From: Opitutia bacterium
GTDB taxonomy: Bacteria > Verrucomicrobiota > Verrucomicrobiia > Opitutales > JANYDI01
Reading direction: 5' to 3'
DNA: 9,672 nucleotides
Assembly: GCA_025363695.1 (NCBI GenBank)
Contig: JANYDI010000122.1
Span: forward strand, 1 to 9,672
Positions 5,906 to 9,672 of the stretch are shown here, piece after piece (position 1 is the first letter of the stretch; each line of letters begins with the position of its first letter). The position numbers and the translations under genes were made by a program. The notes under the pieces were generated by a model. That model worked only from the letters and a program-made list of their open reading frames with translations, was not told the DNA's origin and ran no database searches.

Positions 5906-5933
5906 CCAAGGGGAGCTAGTGCCCCCTAGCCCT
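5906..5933 (-). repeat. Degenerate H1 of a family A copy
   Basis: The 'aaggggagc-ta-gtgccccctag' core and the following 'ccct' align with H1 plus its flank in reverse copies A2 and A4, and 'atcc' before it matches the end of ggatcc. About 4 of 11 stem pairs are lost. It ends about 17 bp before the lpxI start codon. Confidence 0.55.
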
Positions 5934-5949
5934 ATACCTTTCTAAAACC

Positions 5950-6783
5950 ATGTCTCGATTTCTACCTAACAACTACGACAAATCCCGCCCCCTGGCACTC
6001 ATTGCTGGACAGGGAACCTACCCGATGGAGCTTGCGGCGGCGGCGCGTGCGGCTGGGGTGACGGTACGGCTGATTGGCTTTGAGGGGGAGACGGCCCCGG
6101 AGCTTTTGGAGCAGTTTGAAGACCGCGTGGTGATCAAGGTCGGGCAAGTGGGCAAGCTTATACAGGCCTTGAAGGCCTTTAAGGCCCCCTACGCCGTGAT
6201 GGCGGGGCAAATTACGCCTAAGCGGCTTTTCCGTGGGCTACATCCGGATTTTCAAGCTATCAAGCTGCTGCTGAGCGTTAAAAAGCGCAATGCGGAAACG
6301 CTCTTTGGGGCCTTGGCGGACGCAATGGCCAAGGAGGGCACGCAGTTGCTGGATGCTCGGGTTTTTTTGGACGATGCGCTGGTGCCATTGGGCGTGAGCG
6401 TGAAGGGGCGCTGGATGCCCTCGGCTGAGCTTCTGGAGGACGCAAAGGCCCTCGCCCGAAGTATTGCCGATAACGCTATTGGCCAAGGGCTCGTGATCGA
6501 CAGCCATGGAACCGTTTTGGCCGTGGAAGCCTTTGAGGGCACCGATGCGATGTTGCAACGTGCAGGCAGCTTTGGCGCCTCAAAGGCCCTGTTTGTCAAA
6601 ACCACCAAGCAGCAGCAGGATTACCGCTTCGATGTCCCCGTGTTTGGCCCCCGTACCGCCCAAACCATGGCAGACAACGGCATCCACGCAGCTGCCTTGG
6701 CGGCAGGCAGCACACTGATGGTCCAAAAGGCTCAAACCCTAGCCCTGTGCAAAAAACACGGGTTAAGCATTTTGGGGATATAA
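5950..6783 (+). CDS. lpxI: UDP-2,3-diacylglucosamine pyrophosphatase LpxI
   Basis: The enzyme hydrolyses UDP-2,3-diacylglucosamine to lipid X and UMP, the fourth step of lipid A synthesis, at the cytoplasmic side. It replaces LpxH in organisms lacking it. The N-terminal domain (about 12-150) starts with LALIAGQGTYPMELAAAARAAG (split here: LALIAGQGTYP, then MELAAAARAAG) and includes 'VMAGQITPK' (83-91). The C-terminal domain (about 151-277) has 'GLVID' (180-184), 'EAFEGTDAMLQRAG' (193-206) and 'QDYRFDVPVFGP' (223-234), whose Asp residues include the expected metal/catalytic position. It ends with 'AALAAGSTLM'. The length of 277 aa is typical. The ATG at 5950 has no Shine-Dalgarno sequence. It appears monocistronic, without the usual lpxA/lpxB/fabZ neighbours in this window. 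The 3' side runs into element C1, whose hairpins could help end transcription. Confidence 0.93.
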   Translation: MSRFLPNNYDKSRPLALIAGQGTYPMELAAAARAAGVTVRLIGFEGETAPELLEQFEDRVVIKVGQVGKLIQALKAFKAPYAVMAGQITPKRLFRGLHPDFQAIKLLLSVKKRNAETLFGALADAMAKEGTQLLDARVFLDDALVPLGVSVKGRWMPSAELLEDAKALARSIADNAIGQGLVIDSHGTVLAVEAFEGTDAMLQRAGSFGASKALFVKTTKQQQDYRFDVPVFGPRTAQTMADNGIHAAALAAGSTLMVQKAQTLALCKKHGLSILGI

Positions 6784-6790
6784 GGGACCT

Positions 6791-6934
6791 TATTAGCGAA
6801 AATGGCAATATTCGATAATAACGGGGTTTCTTATTGTCACCGGTGGCAATAAGAAAGCTTCTTATTATCGAAAAATGGCAAAATCGACAATAAGGACCCC
6901 CAAAAACAGCTTCTAAAAAAACTTGACTTCGGCC
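6791..6934 (+). repeat. Repeat family C, copy C1
   Basis: A 144-bp unit that aligns without gaps to 9307-9450, with 16 mismatches by my count (about 89% identity); weaker similarity continues some 20 bp to the right. It contains three hairpins in a row. The first is ttattagcga/tcgataataa around 6790-6821. The second is a 24-bp near-palindrome, cttattgtcacc/ggtggcaataag. The third is cttattatcga/tcgacaataag. It ends in 'cttctaaaaaaacttgactt', carrying a perfect TTGACT. It lies between lpxI and the hydrolase gene. No ORF is inside. Confidence 0.9.
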
Positions 6935-7027
6935 CCCCAGCTGAGCCTCCTTTAAGGCCTACGCCAGCTTACGATGCTCGTCCTTTTGAAAAGAAAAAAG
7001 ACGCAATATTTACCCAGGAATAAAACG

Positions 7028-7795
7028 ATGAAAAGACACGTCTTTGAACACAATGGCCTAAAACTCTCCTATTTGGATTCTGGTGGTAACGGCCAGTTGC
7101 TGATAGCACTTCATGCCCATTGGATGGAAGGCTCCACATTTGAATCACTTGCAGCTGCCTTAGCGCCTCAGTGGCGTGTCGTTGCCATGGACCAGCGAGG
7201 TCACGGATATTCGGGTCATGCATCAACCCGTGATGATTATCTGGGGGATTTGTCTGCTTTATTCCAGCATCTTAACTTAAAAGAGCCGACTGTACTGCTG
7301 GGTAATTCCCTGGGTGGTGTCAACGCCTATCAGTTTGCTGCGCGCCATCCCGATCTTGTTCGTGCAATGATCATAGAAGACATCGGTGTTGAAATCTCAG
7401 TGAATATTGATTTTTCTCTTGCTTGGACTGGCACTTTTAAGACGCGTGAAGCGCTTGCACAATGCGTTGGACCACGATTCCTATCCTGCTTACAGGACTC
7501 GTTTCGTCAAACTGAAGACGGCTGGCGACTCGCCTTTAACCCAAGTGACATGATAAAATCAAATAATTTTGTTACAGGAAATCACTGGAAAGACTGGCTT
7601 GCCACGGAGTGCCCTGTCTTGTTAATCAGAGGGAAGGACAGTCGCGTCACAACACAAGCACACTTGGAACAAATGGCGCTGCGTCGACCCAATACGGTTC
7701 TGTGTACTCTAGAGGGAGGCCACGTGACGCATAGTGATAATCCGGTAGGGTTTCTAGACCTTGTAAATAAATTTCTCCAAGAACTGAGTCCTTAG
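7028..7795 (+). CDS. Alpha/beta-fold hydrolase, 255 aa
   Basis: A soluble serine hydrolase of the alpha/beta superfamily with unknown substrate. Numbering from the ATG at 7028, the catalytic triad is probably Ser94 in the nucleophile elbow GNSLG (92-96), Asp204 in RGKDSRV and His232 in EGGHVTHSD. The conserved DQRGHG (55-60) is present. The usual oxyanion HG is replaced by HA in 'LHAHWMEGS' (28-36), a mild oddity. A short cap lies around 125-185. I chose 7028 rather than the in-frame ATG at 6974 because 'cagga' stands about 8 nt before it and family similarity begins at MKRHVFEHNGLKLSY. The extra 18 residues are Lys/Leu-rich and unlike the family. Esterase, lactonase and haloperoxidase-like activities are all possible. 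Its TAG stop overlaps the left end of element B2. Confidence 0.9.
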   Translation: MKRHVFEHNGLKLSYLDSGGNGQLLIALHAHWMEGSTFESLAAALAPQWRVVAMDQRGHGYSGHASTRDDYLGDLSALFQHLNLKEPTVLLGNSLGGVNAYQFAARHPDLVRAMIIEDIGVEISVNIDFSLAWTGTFKTREALAQCVGPRFLSCLQDSFRQTEDGWRLAFNPSDMIKSNNFVTGNHWKDWLATECPVLLIRGKDSRVTTQAHLEQMALRRPNTVLCTLEGGHVTHSDNPVGFLDLVNKFLQELSP

Positions 7796-8103
7796 GGTGT
7801 GTCCTCAATTAATAATATAACTGTTTATTGAAACCACAAAATGAGAGCCCTGAAGGGGCGATTCATTAAAATGTATCAAAACCTTGCTGAATATATCCTG
7901 TGTATCAAATTATGAGAATCGCCCCTGTAGGGCTCTAAATCTTTTTTCCATGCCAAAACCCAGGGCTTACGCCCTGGGCTGACAAGCATTCGCCCCTTCA
8001 GGGCTCTCATTTTGTGGTTTGATTGCTAAAGGGTTGTTAATCAAGTACTTAAGTCACTTTCAAGGCTAGAGGGGCAGGCTAATTTAAATTGATGACACGC
8101 CCT
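7794..8103. mobile_element. MITE-like element B2 (family B core with terminal inverted repeats)
   Basis: The ends are 17-bp imperfect inverted repeats, agggtgtgtcctcaatt at 7794-7810 and aattgatgacacgccct at 8087-8103 (15 of 17 pairs). A second 'cacacgccct' stands at 8111-8120. Inside are perfect 31-bp arms at 7831-7861 and 7990-8020. A middle segment at 7914-7935 (atcgcccctgtagggctc core) can pair with the left arm instead, and there is a small cccaggg/ccctggg hairpin. The outer flanks and right arm match copy B1. It has no ORF, so it would depend on a transposase elsewhere. It fills the whole gap between two convergent genes. Confidence 0.75.
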
Positions 8104-8118
8104 ATTTCCTCACACGCC

Positions 8119-9273
8119 CTAAGGATTTATCTTCATTTTCGTAGGTTCTTCTAGGATGCTCAATATTTCGGTAGCACAGTAAAGCTTGTCCCGCTTACTG
8201 TTGTTCGTTTTTTTAACAATGCCAGCGGCTTCAAGTTTTTGAACACTCCTTTTGACGGTACTATAAGCAACGCCCAGGGTTTCAGCCATTTTTTTGGTCG
8301 TGAAATAGGGATTCACAGCGAACTGTTCTACGAGCTTCACAGACACGGATGAGCCCGTACTAGCAACGGCCAGCTTCCATTGATTTAATAATCCATTAAT
8401 GCGTTCAGCCCGAGACAAAGCATCTTCCGATTGCACAGCAACCCCGTTAAGAAAATAAACAAGCCACGCATGCCAAGTGCCTTTTGCGCTCACATTATAA
8501 AGGTGCTTATAGTATTCATCACGGCTTGCTTCAAAAAAGGCAGACAAATAGAGCAAAGGCGACGGCAGGATTCCTTGCTCAACAAGCAGCAGAGTAATCA
8601 GCATGCGCCCCATACGTCCATTGCCATCTAAAAACGGGTGGATGGCTTCAAACTGATAATGGCAAAGGGCTGCATGGATCAAGGGTGGCCATTCCCTATT
8701 GTGTAAAAAGGTTTCCAAGGCTCCTAAGCAATCCATCAAATCATCCGGCGAAGGCGGGACAAAGGTAGCCGTGTTCAGCGTACATCCCGTGGGCCCAATC
8801 CAATTCTGACTGAGCCTGAAGGCTCCGGGTGTGGCATGAGACCCCCGCACGCCTTGCATTAAGCGCTCGTGGATTTCCCTAATAAGGCGTAACGATAAAG
8901 GCAGCTCTTTCATCCGCTTGAGCCCATAATTCAAAGCATGGATATAATTTTGTACCTCTTGTAAATCATCCGGGTTGTTCCTCGTATCGGCTCCCGCGTC
9001 AGCCGTTAAGATTTCCCCCAAAGTTGTCTGGGTGCCTTCGATTTTACTGGATAGCACCGCCTCACGGGTAACGAATGGCCGCATCAAAAGGTGAGGATTC
9101 GGAAGCTTAGCGCCTTCAAGCGAAAGTTTGCCCAATAAAAAATCAGCACGCGATAGGCAGGTCACAAGCTCACGCTGCCACTCAAACTGAGGGGGTAGCC
9201 TATTGGGCACGAAGGCATAATAGCCTTTGCTTGCCTTTAAAATGCGTCCTGTGGGAGATTTTTGTATGTCCAT
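8119..9273 (-). CDS. Fic-domain protein (class II) with C-terminal winged helix
   Basis: Fic enzymes transfer AMP, or another nucleotide/phosphate group, from a nucleotide to a target hydroxyl. The 384-residue protein has the standard Fic_N plus Fic plus winged-helix layout. The inhibitory motif [S/T]xxxE[G/N] is SSKIEG (75-80), N-terminal to the core, which makes it class II. The active-site motif HPFLDGNGR is complete at 212-220, followed by MGR. A winged helix at about 324-355 (FTTKKMAETLGVAYSTVKRS) is followed by a basic stretch. All key residues are present, so it should be active and autoinhibited. The ATG at 9273 is chosen for the perfect AAGGAGG 10 nt upstream; the longer frame from 9324 would start inside repeat C2. 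No antitoxin-like gene adjoins it. The target is unknown; housekeeping AMPylation or a toxin/defence role are both possible. Confidence 0.92.
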   Translation of the reverse strand: MDIQKSPTGRILKASKGYYAFVPNRLPPQFEWQRELVTCLSRADFLLGKLSLEGAKLPNPHLLMRPFVTREAVLSSKIEGTQTTLGEILTADAGADTRNNPDDLQEVQNYIHALNYGLKRMKELPLSLRLIREIHERLMQGVRGSHATPGAFRLSQNWIGPTGCTLNTATFVPPSPDDLMDCLGALETFLHNREWPPLIHAALCHYQFEAIHPFLDGNGRMGRMLITLLLVEQGILPSPLLYLSAFFEASRDEYYKHLYNVSAKGTWHAWLVYFLNGVAVQSEDALSRAERINGLLNQWKLAVASTGSSVSVKLVEQFAVNPYFTTKKMAETLGVAYSTVKRSVQKLEAAGIVKKTNNSKRDKLYCATEILSILEEPTKMKINP

Positions 9274-9283
9274 AAAACGGTTT

Positions 9284-9290
9284 CCTCCTT
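9284..9290 (-). promoter_or_regulatory. Strong ribosome binding site of the Fic gene
   Basis: AAGGAGG on the minus strand, 10 nt before ATG 9273, fixes the start. It is notable because lpxI, the CNNM gene and the 538-aa gene lack any clear Shine-Dalgarno sequence. Upstream, TTGACA (9324-9319), 17 bp and GATGCT (9301-9296) could be a promoter inside C2, but its start point would fall in the Shine-Dalgarno sequence itself, so I do not rely on it. Confidence 0.7.
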
Positions 9291-9306
9291 CGACCAGCAT
9301 CACCGC

Positions 9307-9450
9307 TATTAGCGAAAATGTCAATATCCGATAATAGCAAACTTCCTTATTGCCACCACTGGCAATAAGAACGCTCCTTATTATCGAAAAGTGGCAAAAT
9401 CGATAATAAGGACCCCGAAAAACAGCTTCTAAAAAAACTTGACTTCGGCC
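9307..9450 (+). repeat. Repeat family C, copy C2
   Basis: The second copy of the 144-bp unit at 6791, in the same orientation. Hairpin 1 uses gctattagcg (9305-) and cgataatagc (-9338). Hairpin 2 is cttattgcca/tggcaataag around 'ccac'. Hairpin 3 has perfect 11-bp arms, cttattatcga/tcgataataag. It ends in the same 'aacttgacttcggcc', 28 bp before the tRNA, and its left end lies in the upstream region of the divergent Fic gene. Confidence 0.9.
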
Positions 9451-9477
9451 CTCAAGTGAGCTTCCCTAGCTTTCCAT

Positions 9478-9552
<75 letters not shown>

Positions 9553-9565
9553 TTTTTTTTATTGT

Positions 9566-9672
9566 CTAAGGGGCACTCGTGCCCCTTAGGATCCCCTATC
9601 CGATAGCGATTTTTAAAAATGCGATGCATTTTATAAAAATCGCTATCGGCAGGGCATGCTAAGCCCCCTCCA
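9566..9672 (+). repeat. Repeat family A, copy A6 (cut by window end)
   Basis: H1 is at 9566-9589 (ctaaggggcac-tc-gtgccccttag), followed by ggatcc, H2 at 9600-9649 (ccgatagcgatttttaaaaa with its complement) and the tail 'gcatgctaagccccctcca'. H3 would lie past the window end. The tail is more diverged than in other copies. It begins 13 bp after the tRNA CCA. Confidence 0.88.

Noticed and set aside
6974..7027. Longer start for the hydrolase
   Set aside because: No ribosome site before 6974, atypical Lys/Leu-rich extension, and a good site before 7028.
9274..9324. Longer start for the Fic protein
   Set aside because: The extension is encoded by repeat C2, while a perfect AAGGAGG precedes the ATG at 9273.

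Overview
The window looks like chromosomal DNA of a Gram-negative, LPS-making bacterium. lpxI (a lipid A step) and ruvB (Holliday-junction motor) are clear, and a 538-aa protein carries a standard signal peptide. The phylum cannot be fixed from the sequence. LpxI together with GC-rich hairpin repeats of the 'cccaggg...ccctggg' and 'gagccctgaaggggcg' kind makes me think of Verrucomicrobiota/Planctomycetota-type genomes, but that is recollection and weak.

Layout. 1-672: end of an intergenic repeat, a terminator-like inverted repeat, a 34-codon N-terminal remnant of what looks like an Abi-like gene, and a large cruciform element (B1). 673-1061: tRNA-Gln(UUG), then a convergent orphan gene for 95 aa. 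1189-3608: repeat A2, then a CNNM/CBS/CorC-type membrane protein and ruvB 2 bp apart, a likely operon. 3581-3894: back-to-back repeats (A3, B3 fragment, A4) filling the gap between convergent genes. 3895-5511 (minus): exported protein of unknown function. 5512-5949: divergent intergenic region with possible promoters, repeat A5 and a 112-bp imperfect palindrome. 5950-6783: lpxI. 6790-9450: a possible accessory segment bounded by two directly repeated 144-bp copies of element C. It holds an alpha/beta hydrolase, a MITE-like element (B2) and a class II Fic protein with a C-terminal winged helix. 9478-9552: elongator-type tRNA with a CAT anticodon. 9566 to the end: repeat A6, cut by the window edge.

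The genes do not form one pathway. CNNM-ruvB and lpxI are housekeeping; the hydrolase and Fic gene look accessory. The striking content is between genes. Three unrelated structured repeat families (A, B, C) and a separate palindrome fill nearly every intergenic space. Family A is a three-hairpin module whose first hairpin sits at gene edges and varies by paired arm changes. One copy supplies the last seven codons and the stop of ruvB. Family C copies also differ by a paired, structure-preserving change. I see no CRISPR array and no transposase gene in the window.
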